A DNA stretch of 31,349 nucleotides from positions 1 to 31,349 of the forward strand of contig CAJTXS010000018.1 of the NCBI GenBank assembly GCA_910583735.1, in the 5' to 3' direction. Of the stretch, positions 22,674 through 31,262 are shown one piece after another. The position numbers were made by a program, and so were the translations under genes. Positions within the stretch are counted from its first letter, which is position 1; every line of letters begins with the position of its first letter. The notes beneath the pieces are model-generated. The model was not told the DNA's origin. It did not search any database and saw nothing but the letters and a program-made list of their open reading frames with translations. The DNA is from an uncultured Christensenella sp. (GTDB lineage Bacteria > Bacillota > Clostridia > Christensenellales > UBA3700).

Positions 22674-23957
22674 ATGAACGGATATAAATTCGAAACTTTA
22701 CAGCTTCATGTAGGGCAAGAAACTCCCGATATTGCAACGGACTCGCGCGCAGTACCCATCTACGCCACAACTTCGTACGTGTTTAAGGATTGCAAGCACG
22801 CCGCAGCGCGTTTTGATCTCTCGGACGGGGGAAATATCTACGGCAGACTTACAAACTCCACGCAAGAAGCGTTTGAGAAGCGGATAGCCGCGCTCGAAGG
22901 CGGAGTAGCTGCTCTGGCGCTTGCGTCGGGCGCAGCAGCGATAACATATACCTTGCAGGCGTTGGCGCAAAACGGCGGGCATGTAGTTGCGCAAAAAACC
23001 ATTTACGGCGGCAGCTATAACCTGCTTGCCCACACCTTGCCCGCCTTCGGCATCTCGGCGACGTTCGTAGACATACATAACCTGAGCGAAGTAGAAGCCG
23101 CAATAAAAGATAATACGCGCGCTATCTATATAGAAACTTTAGGCAATCCCAACAGCGATATTCCAGATATAGAAGCGCTTTCCGAACTCGCGCATCGCCG
23201 CGGACTGCCGCTTATTGTCGACAACACCTTCGGCACGCCCTATCTTGTCCGTCCAATAGAACGCGGCGCGGATATAGTCGTGCACTCCGCAACCAAATTC
23301 ATCGGCGGACACGGTACTACGTTAGGCGGCGTGATAGTCGATTCGGGCAATTTCGATTGGGATAAGTCGGGAAAGTATCCCGCAATTTCCGCGCCCAACC
23401 CGAGCTATCATGGAGTATCGTTTACTCAAGTCGCGGGAAGGGCTGCATTAGCGACATATATCAGAGCTATTCTCTTGCGCGACACGGGCGCTTGCATTTC
23501 GCCGTTTGCGGCGTTTCTACTGTTGCAGGGAACGGAGACATTGTCCTTGCGATTGGAACGCCACGCCTATAACACCGAAAAGGTAATCGAGTATCTAACC
23601 TCGCATCCGCTCGTGGAAAAGGTAAACCACCCCTCTCTGCCCGACCATCCCGACCACTCGCTATATAAGAAATATTTTCCCAAAGGCGGAGCTTCTATAT
23701 TTACGTTTCAAATCAAGGGCGGAGTAAAGGAGGCGCATAAATTTATCGACAGTCTGAAAATCTTTTCGCTGCTCGCCAACGTCGCGGACGTAAAAAGCCT
23801 TGTAATTCACCCTGCCACTACTACGCACAGCCAGCTTTCGGAAAATGAACTTGCCGATCAAGGTATATTTCCCAACACGATACGCCTCTCGATAGGCACG
23901 GAACATATCGACGATATTATAGCCGATATGGAAAACGCCTTCGACGCCGTAAAATAA
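22674..23957 (+). CDS. metY: O-acetylhomoserine sulfhydrylase
   Basis: A 427-residue PLP enzyme of the Cys/Met metabolism family that makes homocysteine from O-acetylhomoserine and sulfide. PLP Lys208 is in HSATKFIGGHG and Asp183 in VDNTFGTP. The GRLTNST and YGGSYNLLAHTLP stretches and the length of about 430 with a C-terminal insertion favour MetY over MetB/MetC, which are shorter. It supplies homocysteine to MetH encoded on the divergent operon. AAAGGAG precedes the ATG and the cysK start follows 16 bases after the stop. Confidence 0.93.
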   Translation: MNGYKFETLQLHVGQETPDIATDSRAVPIYATTSYVFKDCKHAAARFDLSDGGNIYGRLTNSTQEAFEKRIAALEGGVAALALASGAAAITYTLQALAQNGGHVVAQKTIYGGSYNLLAHTLPAFGISATFVDIHNLSEVEAAIKDNTRAIYIETLGNPNSDIPDIEALSELAHRRGLPLIVDNTFGTPYLVRPIERGADIVVHSATKFIGGHGTTLGGVIVDSGNFDWDKSGKYPAISAPNPSYHGVSFTQVAGRAALATYIRAILLRDTGACISPFAAFLLLQGTETLSLRLERHAYNTEKVIEYLTSHPLVEKVNHPSLPDHPDHSLYKKYFPKGGASIFTFQIKGGVKEAHKFIDSLKIFSLLANVADVKSLVIHPATTTHSQLSENELADQGIFPNTIRLSIGTEHIDDIIADMENAFDAVK

Positions 23958-23973
23958 TCGCGAGGTCACTGTT

Positions 23974-24909
23974 ATGTCCAAAATTTATACATCTGCCGAC
24001 ATGTTAATCGGCAAAACGCCGCTCCTGGAGCTCACTCGCATCGAAAAGAAATTCGACTTGAGCGCAAAGTTAGTCGCTAAACTGGAATATTTCAATCCCG
24101 CGGGCTCCGTAAAAGACCGTGTTGCAAAGGCAATACTCGATGACGCGGAGCTGTCGGGCAAACTGAAACCCAATTCCGTCATTATCGAACCCACCTCGGG
24201 GAATACCGGCATCGGACTGGCGTCGGTCGCCGCGGCACGAGGATACAGAATTATCATTACAATGCCCGAAACCATGTCCGTAGAGCGCAGACAGCTGATA
24301 AAAGCCTACGGCGCCCAACTTGTACTGACGGAAGGCTATAAAGGAATGAAAGGCGCTATAGCGAAAGCCGAGGAACTTGCTAAAGAGATTAAGGACAGCT
24401 TTATTCCCGGGCAGTTCGTAAACCCTGCCAATCCTAAAGCGCATAGAGAAAGCACGGGACCCGAAATATATGACGATACCGACGGCAAGGTGGACATTTT
24501 CGTGGCGGGAGTCGGCACAGGCGGTACGATTACGGGCGTGGGCGAATATCTGAAATCAAAGAATCCGAATATTAAGATTGTAGCGGTAGAGCCTTCCTCC
24601 TCTGCGGTACTGTCCGCAGGAGTTGCGGGAGCGCATAGAATCCAAGGTATCGGAGCAGGTTTTGTCCCCGACATACTTAACACAAATATTTATGATGAAA
24701 TCATTACCGTATCCGATAAAGATGCTTTCGAAACGGGAAAACTGATCGGAAAGACGGAAGGAATTCTTGTCGGCATTTCGTCGGGAGCCGCGGCATTTGC
24801 GGCAATCGAACTTGCAAAGCGTCCTCAAAACGAGGGGAAAACCATTGTCGTTCTGCTGCCCGATACAGGCGACAGATATCTTTCTACGCCGCTGTTCGCA
24901 GAGCAATGA
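23974..24909 (+). CDS. cysK: Cysteine synthase (O-acetylserine sulfhydrylase)
   Basis: A 311-residue PLP enzyme that makes cysteine from O-acetylserine and sulfide. PLP Lys47 is in NPAGSVKDR, the substrate loop is PTSGNTGIG (73-81), and the PLP phosphate loop is GVGTGGTITG. It has the full family length. GAGGT lies upstream of the ATG. It is co-transcribed with metY, so both sulfide-assimilating enzymes share one promoter. No terminator is obvious in 24910-25020. Confidence 0.95.
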   Translation: MSKIYTSADMLIGKTPLLELTRIEKKFDLSAKLVAKLEYFNPAGSVKDRVAKAILDDAELSGKLKPNSVIIEPTSGNTGIGLASVAAARGYRIIITMPETMSVERRQLIKAYGAQLVLTEGYKGMKGAIAKAEELAKEIKDSFIPGQFVNPANPKAHRESTGPEIYDDTDGKVDIFVAGVGTGGTITGVGEYLKSKNPNIKIVAVEPSSSAVLSAGVAGAHRIQGIGAGFVPDILNTNIYDEIITVSDKDAFETGKLIGKTEGILVGISSGAAAFAAIELAKRPQNEGKTIVVLLPDTGDRYLSTPLFAEQ

Positions 24910-25026
24910 AAGATGTATCGGATATCGATATAGGATATTGTTTACTTAACCCGATATCACTGTCGGAAGCCGCATCCGAAAGCGCATCAATCGCCACGCT
25001 GCGCTCCTCTTCAATGCCCAGAGCAT

Positions 25027-25055
25027 TGACGCGCATCGTCTAAAGTAGTATAATA
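25027..25055 (+). promoter_or_regulatory. Promoter of the classical rubrerythrin gene
   Basis: -35 TTGACG (25027-25032), 17-base spacer, -10 TATAAT (25050-25055). The predicted start of transcription is 25061-25063. Confidence 0.85.
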
Positions 25056-25060
25056 TACAT

Positions 25061-25079
25061 CGGACGGAATGCGTCCGAG
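25061..25079 (+). promoter_or_regulatory. 5'-terminal stem-loop of rubrerythrin mRNA
   Basis: Perfect 7-bp inverted repeat TCGGACG/CGTCCGA with loop GAATG, at the predicted transcript 5' end and 6 bases before the AAGGAG ribosome site. It could stabilise the mRNA or be an operator at +1. Confidence 0.7.
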
Positions 25080-25097
25080 AAATAAGGAGAAAATATT

Positions 25098-25634
25098 ATG
25101 GAACTGAAAGGAACAAAGACAGAAGCCAACCTCAAAGCCGCATTTGCGGGAGAATCTCAAGCAAGAAACAAGTACACCTATTACGCATCCAAGGCTAAGA
25201 AAGACGGCTACGTGCAGATAGCGAAGATATTCGAAGAGACCGCCGACAACGAAAAGGAACACGCAAAACTCTGGTACAAGCTGTTGAACGACGGCATAAG
25301 CTCTACCGCAGACAACCTGGCAGACGCCGCGGGCGGAGAAAACTTCGAGTGGACGGATATGTATGCCGCATTCGCAAAAGAAGCGCGCGAAGAGGGCTTC
25401 GACAAGATTGCGCAGCTCTTCGAGGGCGTAGCGGCCATCGAGAAGGAACACGAACTCAGATTCAAGAAGCTGCTTAGCAATATCCAATCCGAAGCGGTAT
25501 TCTCCAAGGACGGCGACACCGTGTGGCAATGCTCCAACTGCGGACATATCCACATCGGCAAAAAGGCGCCCGAAGCCTGCCCCGTATGCGATCATCCGCA
25601 GAGCTACTTCTTAATAAAAGCGGAAAATTATTAA
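25098..25634 (+). CDS. Classical rubrerythrin
   Basis: A 178-residue peroxide-reducing di-iron protein in classical domain order. The N-terminal ferritin-like domain (1-135) has GESQARNKY, ETADNEKEHA and AAIEKEHELR supplying Glu/His ligands. The C-terminal rubredoxin domain has CSNC and CPVC. Together with the reverse rubrerythrin at 7.6-8.1 kb this gives two peroxide scavengers of different architecture, pointing to an anaerobe. The gene has its own promoter, a structured leader and a terminator, and no PerR-like regulator next to it. Confidence 0.95.
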   Translation: MELKGTKTEANLKAAFAGESQARNKYTYYASKAKKDGYVQIAKIFEETADNEKEHAKLWYKLLNDGISSTADNLADAAGGENFEWTDMYAAFAKEAREEGFDKIAQLFEGVAAIEKEHELRFKKLLSNIQSEAVFSKDGDTVWQCSNCGHIHIGKKAPEACPVCDHPQSYFLIKAENY

Positions 25635-25650
25635 GAGATAACTTACATAT

Positions 25651-25676
25651 ATAGGCGGGATAAAAGTCCCGCCTAT
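25651..25676 (+). terminator. Terminator of the classical rubrerythrin gene
   Basis: Perfect 10-bp stem ATAGGCGGGA/TCCCGCCTAT (25651-25660 and 25667-25676, loop of 6) followed by TATTATATT, a weak U-tract. Confidence 0.8.
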
Positions 25677-25919
25677 TATTATATTAAACAATATATTATA
25701 TAAGGTTAAAGCAAAAGCGCCTCCGCTTGCAGCCAAGATATCGGCTAAATAAGCAATATATTATAATCAATCTCCGCATATAACTCGCGACTGCATGCAA
25801 TCGCCAATCTATATTTAATCGACATATTTCGAGAGACTTAGGCAACGCAATTTACAACCGAATACAAGCGATAATATATATGTAATTGATATTATTAAGT
25901 ATACTTTCGCTATTGACGA
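25677..25919. other. AT-rich intergenic region between convergent genes
   Basis: No gene or strong structure is seen between the rubrerythrin terminator and the stop of the M64 protein. A terminator for the latter is not obvious. Confidence 0.4.
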
Positions 25920-28900
25920 TTAACTGCGCTTAAGCTTCTTATATAACACAATAGAGACCGCTATAATTGCGACAGCCGCAATTACCGATACTATGGATAT
26001 CAGAGCCGTCTTGTTGATTTTACCGCCGTTATCTTCGGGTTGCCCCGCGGCAGGCTCGTTAGACTGCGATATCGTGAACGTCGCTTGTGTGACGTCCTCC
26101 GTCTCGTAACCTTCGCTCGTCACAACCAAGACCACTTTATAAGTACCCGCCGCCGTCGGCATTCCGTCCAGCCTGACGCCGTCGGCGTCGAAGTATACAA
26201 GCTCATAATCAATCCCTTGAGGCAAAGACACGGAGACTACCGGCAATCCGTCATTGCCTAATGTAACATTAAGCTCCGCCTTGACCTTCTCTTTATCCAA
26301 AGGCGCAAGCTCTTCAGAGACAAGCTCTCTGTCGCAAACCGCGCATACTTTATATCGTCTGCCCGCCTCCTCGTAGGTGGGGCGCTTAACATATATCCAA
26401 TCGCCTGCCGTATGATCGACCTTAGCGTCATGACTTCCGCAGCCGTTAAGGCACACATGCCAATGCCCATGCGCGTCCGACATCAATGCGCCAGTATAGT
26501 CATGCCCTTTAGCCGCGATGCGTATCTGCGACATAGTCGTCTGCCTCGTGCACTGCGCGTCCTCGAAATATTTTCCGCAGCTTGCGCAGCGCCAATACTC
26601 TATATTACCGTCCTCAGCGCAGGTGGCAGCCTTAGCCGGCGTCCTTACCGCCGCAGCGGCATGATCGCATGTATTGTCCCCGAGCCCGTTGCCGTCAATG
26701 TCGATGTAGTCGATATTGCTATCGACAGCCGTATCGCCCGCGTTAACTATCCTGTATCTCGTAAATGCGGTAACCGTCATTAAATACGCTGTTATCTTAT
26801 ACACAGGGTCGTAAATGTCCATAGAATACCCTTCTCTCGTCGGAACGAGTTTTACACAGACATAGTACGCTCCGACCGCAGACGGCGCGCCGATAAGCCG
26901 CTGTCCCGGGCGACCTCGGTCATCGTCGTAATATGTGAATGAATAATACTGCTTAGTCGCGCCGGCGTCCAGCTGCACGCCGTCTATGTACATGTGGAAA
27001 TAGTCGGAAAGATCTATCGGGCTGCCCGTGTAGAGGAAGGATTCGTTATATCCGTCGGCAATAAGAGGGACATAAGAACTGCCGTAACGGTAGAAAAACG
27101 ATTTTCTGAAATCCTTGACGTACTCCGCCGTCTGCGCCTCGCCTATAGGCGCATACCCTTGCTGCTTGCCTATAATCATATTGGCAAGCTCTCGGACGGC
27201 GTACTCTATGCCCTGATCGCTTGCGGGGACATACAGCGTCAATCGCGTGCCCTTCGCATCCGTAGCTCCGGCGCCCGTCTTTGCCCTGTCGTCATTGACG
27301 AATACTATGCATACGCTATACTCGTCCCTGCCGCCCGGAGAACTATTACCCGCCATTGTAATAAGCTCGCCGAAATACTTCTCTTGCAAAAAACCGGACA
27401 ATGCAAGCGCCCTGTCCGAGCCGACGATTTTACCGCTCGCATCGCAAGTAAGTCCGAAATATGCATCGTTCTCTCGAGCGCCAAGCCCCGAATACTTGGA
27501 AACGGTGTTAGTATACGAAAAGCTGATATAGTTACGGAATTCCGCATAAGGCTGCGTCGTCCTGAAAACTTTAGCGGCTCGCCTTGCGAGTTTCTCCAAT
27601 TCATCCTGCTCTTCCGCCGTAAAGCCGTCTCCCGCGAACATGATATTGCGCGCCCTGTACTGCTCCTGCTGCCAGGGCAGACTATCGCCTCTATTGTCTA
27701 TGATTACATCTTCGCGAAGAGAAATGGAGAAGTCGGCGGTATCCGTCTGCAACACCCCCGCGCTGCCGATTGCTTCCGCCCTGACGCTGTACTTGCCCGG
27801 TAATATCGGCGCTGCGCTACTGTTGTAATCTTCGGTAACCGTATCCGAATACATTATCTTGCCGGTATAAGTATAATCGATATGCGTATAGCCCTCTGCG
27901 TTGTCGGGAGTGTATTTGACATATGCCGGCTTACCGTCGTAGACTTTACTGTCGGCTATAAGCGGCTTGGGCGGCAAAACTTCGTATATCCCCTCTTGCT
28001 CGCACGCCTCGAAAATTTCATTACCCGTAAATACCGCCTTTACCTTATACGTACCGGGCGTATTGGGAGCGCCGTCGAGCGTCTGACCGTCGGACGAGTA
28101 ATACGACAATGAAAGACCGCTGTCTATCTTGTCTCCCGTCACCTCGGCATTACCCTTGCGGAAGATAAAATATTCGCTCATATCCTTGCCGCCTTGACTG
28201 CTCACGCGTATCTCGTCGGCGTATTTCTGAAAAAACAACACGGTTACATTGGACTTTCTGCACAGCCACTTGCGCAACTCCTCTTTGCAAACCTCGCAAA
28301 ACGGCTGCGCTATTGCGTACATCTTGCATACTTCAGAGGGCTTGTAATACTGCGGAACTTCATTGGTTACTATCTGATCTTTGAACTTATAAACACCTAT
28401 TCCGTTCAAACCGATGAATCGCTTCCATCTGACTTTTTCGGGATCGGATTCTTTCGTCTTATTGGCGCATTCATACGCATATCCGTCCTCCCAGTACTCG
28501 TCACCGAGCTTAGCCGCCGAATGCCCGAATTCGTGTACAAAAACCTTAATTGCGCTTTCGCTGAGCGAAATAACCGCGATACCGCCTCCGCCTCCGCCGT
28601 ACTTTTCCGAATTGGAAAGTATTAACGCCTGGTCGGAATAGGGGCAAAACACATTTTGAAGTTTAGTTAATCTCGCAGACCCTTCGCTGTTGCAAGCCAT
28701 CAGCCTATCTATCCAGTTAACTCCAAAACGCGTGTGAAAATATGTATCAGTAATCTCCGTATAATCGTCGCCGTTTGCGCCCTGTATCCGATCGGTATTG
28801 GATACTACGCCTATAGCGTATATCTTTATTATGCGTGCAAGCTCGTCGAACGGCTTTTCTTTTATAAAATATTCTACAGAGTTACGCGCCGCCTCAAAAA

Positions 28901-29195
28901 ACTTATCTTGCTGATGCGCCATAAATCCGTCGCCGTAGATAGTTATGACGTACGCGTCTTTATCGGGCAGCGCTTCGTTGCCGAAAAGCAATTCCGCCTT
29001 ACCCGCGGGCACAATATCGGCATAATCGTCAGCCGTTTCGACAGTCTCGGCAGCATATACGCCGTTATCCGCCGTAAAAAACGAGCAGCCGCACGAGATA
29101 AGAAAAACCGCAAAGACGCACAACGCTATAATAAATAGCGTTGGCAACAGTAACTTATATATATTTTTTTTCACTCTACTTGCTTTTACAGGCAT
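25920..29195 (-). CDS. Large surface M64 (IgA peptidase-like) protein with tandem peptidase modules
   Basis: A 1091-residue exported protein. The N-terminus has a basic hydrophobic signal with a possible lipobox LISC (Cys35). Module 1 (about 75-330) is an M64 peptidase with HEFGH (221-225) and the third zinc ligand in GDEY (Asp232). An Ig/MBG-like segment follows (340-495). Module 2 (about 505-715) repeats the fold, including a second GDGF, but has RELAN (668-672) where HEFGH should be, so it looks inactive. After a second Ig-like segment come Cys-rich repeats of the YWRCASCGKYFED type (about 840-960) and a last beta domain. A C-terminal membrane helix (1063-1086) with a KKLKRS tail anchors it. 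The start is ATG 29195 (after GGGAG) rather than 29207. The substrate is unknown; known M64 peptidases cut IgA or mucins. Confidence 0.88.
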   Translation of the reverse strand: MPVKASRVKKNIYKLLLPTLFIIALCVFAVFLISCGCSFFTADNGVYAAETVETADDYADIVPAGKAELLFGNEALPDKDAYVITIYGDGFMAHQQDKFFEAARNSVEYFIKEKPFDELARIIKIYAIGVVSNTDRIQGANGDDYTEITDTYFHTRFGVNWIDRLMACNSEGSARLTKLQNVFCPYSDQALILSNSEKYGGGGGGIAVISLSESAIKVFVHEFGHSAAKLGDEYWEDGYAYECANKTKESDPEKVRWKRFIGLNGIGVYKFKDQIVTNEVPQYYKPSEVCKMYAIAQPFCEVCKEELRKWLCRKSNVTVLFFQKYADEIRVSSQGGKDMSEYFIFRKGNAEVTGDKIDSGLSLSYYSSDGQTLDGAPNTPGTYKVKAVFTGNEIFEACEQEGIYEVLPPKPLIADSKVYDGKPAYVKYTPDNAEGYTHIDYTYTGKIMYSDTVTEDYNSSAAPILPGKYSVRAEAIGSAGVLQTDTADFSISLREDVIIDNRGDSLPWQQEQYRARNIMFAGDGFTAEEQDELEKLARRAAKVFRTTQPYAEFRNYISFSYTNTVSKYSGLGARENDAYFGLTCDASGKIVGSDRALALSGFLQEKYFGELITMAGNSSPGGRDEYSVCIVFVNDDRAKTGAGATDAKGTRLTLYVPASDQGIEYAVRELANMIIGKQQGYAPIGEAQTAEYVKDFRKSFFYRYGSSYVPLIADGYNESFLYTGSPIDLSDYFHMYIDGVQLDAGATKQYYSFTYYDDDRGRPGQRLIGAPSAVGAYYVCVKLVPTREGYSMDIYDPVYKITAYLMTVTAFTRYRIVNAGDTAVDSNIDYIDIDGNGLGDNTCDHAAAAVRTPAKAATCAEDGNIEYWRCASCGKYFEDAQCTRQTTMSQIRIAAKGHDYTGALMSDAHGHWHVCLNGCGSHDAKVDHTAGDWIYVKRPTYEEAGRRYKVCAVCDRELVSEELAPLDKEKVKAELNVTLGNDGLPVVSVSLPQGIDYELVYFDADGVRLDGMPTAAGTYKVVLVVTSEGYETEDVTQATFTISQSNEPAAGQPEDNGGKINKTALISIVSVIAAVAIIAVSIVLYKKLKRS

Positions 29196-29234
29196 ACGCT
29201 CTCCCATGCGCGTAAAGTATATCTTTATAAATAA

Positions 29235-29263
29235 AGTATATTATGACGGACTTAAAAAGTCAA
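29235..29263 (-). promoter_or_regulatory. Promoter of the M64 protein gene
   Basis: -35 TTGACT (29258-29263), 17-base spacer, -10 TATACT (29235-29240). Confidence 0.8.
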
Positions 29264-29265
29264 TC

Positions 29266-29281
29266 CGCCCGTCATCGGGCG
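29266..29281 (-). terminator. Short GC hairpin between the acquired segment and the M64 promoter
   Basis: CGCCCG/CGGGCG with loop of 4. On the minus strand GATTGACTTTTT follows, so it could end transcripts from the padR operon just before the M64 promoter. Confidence 0.45.
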
Positions 29282-29362
29282 TAAATCATAAGAAAAATCG
29301 ATAATATATATGTATAAATATTTTTCAGGAGGGAAAGGCGTATTATTAGGTGTTAAATATAA

Positions 29363-29434
29363 AAAGAATTGAGTGCGCCATTTTCTGCTCCCGAAAGTTG
29401 TTTTGTCGTTTTACTTTCGTACACTCAATTCTTT
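29363..29434 (-). repeat. 72-base nested inverted repeat
   Basis: A perfect 13-bp outer stem (29363-29375 with 29422-29434) encloses a 7-bp inner stem CGAAAGT/ACTTTCG (29392-29398 with 29413-29419). On the minus strand it ends in CTTTTTATATTT, so it can act as the terminator of the padR operon. Its size and nesting also fit a small mobile-element or structured-RNA end at the boundary of the AT-rich segment. Confidence 0.65.
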
Positions 29435-29459
29435 ATTTGCTATAAAGTTTATTCGGTTG

Positions 29460-29621
29460 TTATGCTTTTTCCGATATGATTTTCAGTATTGTGATTTTGA
29501 CGTCCTTGATTTCTATTTGCAATTTCAATTTGCATTTCGGGCAAAGTATTTCTACGTTTGAGCCGTCGCCAGCCTTGAATAATTTATACCCGCAATCGGG
29601 ACATACAATGTATGAGGTCAT
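29460..29621 (-). CDS. Small Com-like zinc-ribbon protein
   Basis: A 53-residue protein with two CxxC knuckles (C7/C10 in CPDC, C27/C30 in CPKC), then a Lys/Ile-rich strand-helix tail. This resembles Com-type zinc ribbons of phages and mobile elements, which bind RNA; function here is unproven. Its ATG overlaps the stop of the hydrolase gene by 4 bases (ATGA), so it is translationally coupled and clearly part of that operon. Confidence 0.7.
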   Translation of the reverse strand: MTSYIVCPDCGYKLFKAGDGSNVEILCPKCKLKLQIEIKDVKITILKIISEKA

Positions 29622-30415
29622 AATTTCTTGCTATTGCATTTTTGCAAAAATTCTTCCAATAGAATATTAAATTCTTGCGGTACGTCCATATTCACACAAT
29701 GCCCCGCACCCTTGAAAATTATTTTATCGCAATGCTCATATTCCGCCCATTCGTTTACTATCTCAATTTCCATAGGAATATCGTGTTCGCCGCAACCAAC
29801 TAATAATTTATATTGCCGTTGTTTCTTCGGATATTTATTTAAGAGTTTTTGTAACCCAGCCATATACATAAACGAACTTTTCTTAAATTCAATATTCAAA
29901 TTATAAAATTCTTCCTGCGCCTCACTTGTATATGCGGAAATTTTTTTATTGGCTTTTGCAAACCACTTAACGGAAAACAATGCTTTTAACATCATTTTCA
30001 TTTGTCCTTTTGAATTAGCCTTTTGCCTTTTTATATCAAAATTATTGACGTCATAGCCACCAAAACAAGCAAGCGATAAAACTTTACTTTCGTACTTATT
30101 TGCAAAATCTTGTATAAATACCGAACCCAATGAAACCCCAACAAAATGCGCGGCGGGGATATTATGCTTTTGAAAAATTTGGTCTATCCAATAAGACATT
30201 TTTTCGGTATTGTCGCCTTTCTGTGCGTGAATTGAATTGCCGTGTCCTAAAATATCAACGGCAAGCAAATTATATTTACCCGAAAAATAACTAAATTGCT
30301 TTTCAAACATTCTATGGTCAACAAAAGCGGCGTGAAGAAATACAATCCATTCGTTACTTGCCGTGTCATCTATGTAATAAGCAATAGGGGAATTTTCAAG
30401 ATATAAAGTTTGCAT
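29618..30415 (-). CDS. Alpha/beta hydrolase
   Basis: A 265-residue cytoplasmic hydrolase with the nucleophile elbow GVSLG (Ser95), Asp212 in GEHDIP and His239 in KGAGHC completing the triad, and an oxyanion region FLHAAFVDH (about 26-34). A helical lid covers about residues 125-190. Such enzymes cleave esters, lactones or C-C bonds; the substrate is unknown. The gene starts one base after padR ends, with AGGAG at 7 bases. Codon use is far more AT-rich than in the genes to the left, consistent with transfer. Confidence 0.85.
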   Translation of the reverse strand: MQTLYLENSPIAYYIDDTASNEWIVFLHAAFVDHRMFEKQFSYFSGKYNLLAVDILGHGNSIHAQKGDNTEKMSYWIDQIFQKHNIPAAHFVGVSLGSVFIQDFANKYESKVLSLACFGGYDVNNFDIKRQKANSKGQMKMMLKALFSVKWFAKANKKISAYTSEAQEEFYNLNIEFKKSSFMYMAGLQKLLNKYPKKQRQYKLLVGCGEHDIPMEIEIVNEWAEYEHCDKIIFKGAGHCVNMDVPQEFNILLEEFLQKCNSKKL

Positions 30416-30416
30416 T

Positions 30417-30950
30417 TTAGTTACTCCTCATATTTTTTAATAAACGATTATACCAATCAATATTAAATTGCATAAAGTCGCGTCCATATATAGCCGTTTG
30501 TAGTTGATAATAAAATATATCGTTTTTTTGCACTTGACTTGATAATATTTCGCCCTCATTACAGATATTTTCTAAATCAGAGCGCATCTTTTTCAAATCG
30601 GCTATATGTTTTTCAATTATTTTTACACGGGTTTCTTTTTCGGTAAAGCCCATAAAATATATCTTCGCCAATTCGGGATTTTTTGCTGTACCGCTTTCAA
30701 GAGGACTGTTTAACCAAGCAGTAAAATAGATTTTTCCGCTATCGGTTATACTGTACAATTTTTTAAGTTTGCCATTTTCGATTGTCTCACTAACGGAAAT
30801 ATGCCCGTTATGCAATAGTTTTTTAAGCGCGGCTTGTATGCTGCCCATACTGCAACTATACATTAAATGCAGTCCGTCATTTATGCGTTTCCGCAACTGA
30901 TAAATCGTTCGGGAATGCAATAGCAATAAACCTAAAATTATGTTTTCCAT
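30417..30950 (-). CDS. PadR-family transcriptional regulator
   Basis: A 177-residue regulator with an N-terminal winged helix (ILGLLLLHSRTIYQLRKRI, SMGSIQAALKKLLHNGHI, LYSITDSGKIYF) and a C-terminal Vir-type helical dimerisation domain. The start is the ATG at 30950, preceded by GGAGGTAAA; an in-frame extension to 30998 would cover the promoter. It heads an operon with the hydrolase and zinc-ribbon genes and probably represses it until a small ligand, perhaps the hydrolase substrate, appears. Confidence 0.88.
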   Translation of the reverse strand: MENIILGLLLLHSRTIYQLRKRINDGLHLMYSCSMGSIQAALKKLLHNGHISVSETIENGKLKKLYSITDSGKIYFTAWLNSPLESGTAKNPELAKIYFMGFTEKETRVKIIEKHIADLKKMRSDLENICNEGEILSSQVQKNDIFYYQLQTAIYGRDFMQFNIDWYNRLLKNMRSN

Positions 30951-30963
30951 TTTACCTCCGATA

Positions 30964-30998
30964 TTACTAATAGTAACATTCATGTTTGACATTGTCAA
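30964..30998 (-). promoter_or_regulatory. padR promoter made of three adjoining palindromes
   Basis: -35 TTGACA (30993-30998), 17-base spacer, -10 TACTAT (30970-30975). The same bases form three perfect inverted repeats: TTACTA-A-TAGTAA (30964-30976), AACAT-TC-ATGTT (30975-30986) and TTGACA-T-TGTCAA (30986-30998). These are good PadR operator candidates for autorepression. Confidence 0.75.
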
Positions 30999-31050
30999 CT
31001 TAAAATGCTAAAATAGCCACGAAAAAATAAATAGTTCTTGCATAAGAATT

Positions 31051-31248
31051 TTATGGATTTGTTATTCGCTTGTCCTCAAAGTCTATGCCCATATCGGTAA
31101 AGTAATAAAGTGAGGTATGCCGCCTTGTTTCTTTCCAATGATTGCGCTTTTCTTGTTGTAATAATTCCAAGTGTATCAAATATTTATCTTCCGTAACCTC
31201 GACGATGCTTGTTGTTCCGTCTGCAAATGTATATTTGATAGTTTGCAT
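31051..31248 (-). CDS. Short protein resembling the N-terminus of conjugative-element sigma-like regulators
   Basis: A 65-residue protein opening MQTIKYTFADGTTSIVEVTE, with an E-rich helix and ETRRHTSLYYF. This resembles the conserved N-terminal part of the small sigma-70-like helix-turn-helix proteins of clostridial conjugative elements, but the helix-turn-helix half is missing, so it is either a truncated remnant or a short variant. The ATG at 31248 follows GGAGGTTTTTAT. It supports a mobile-element origin for the right end of the window. Confidence 0.5.
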   Translation of the reverse strand: MQTIKYTFADGTTSIVEVTEDKYLIHLELLQQEKRNHWKETRRHTSLYYFTDMGIDFEDKRITNP

Positions 31249-31262
31249 ATAAAAACCTCCAC

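Noticed and set aside
24910..25026. Terminator after cysK
   Set aside because: GATATCG/CGATATC repeats are present but the loop is long and no U-tract follows.
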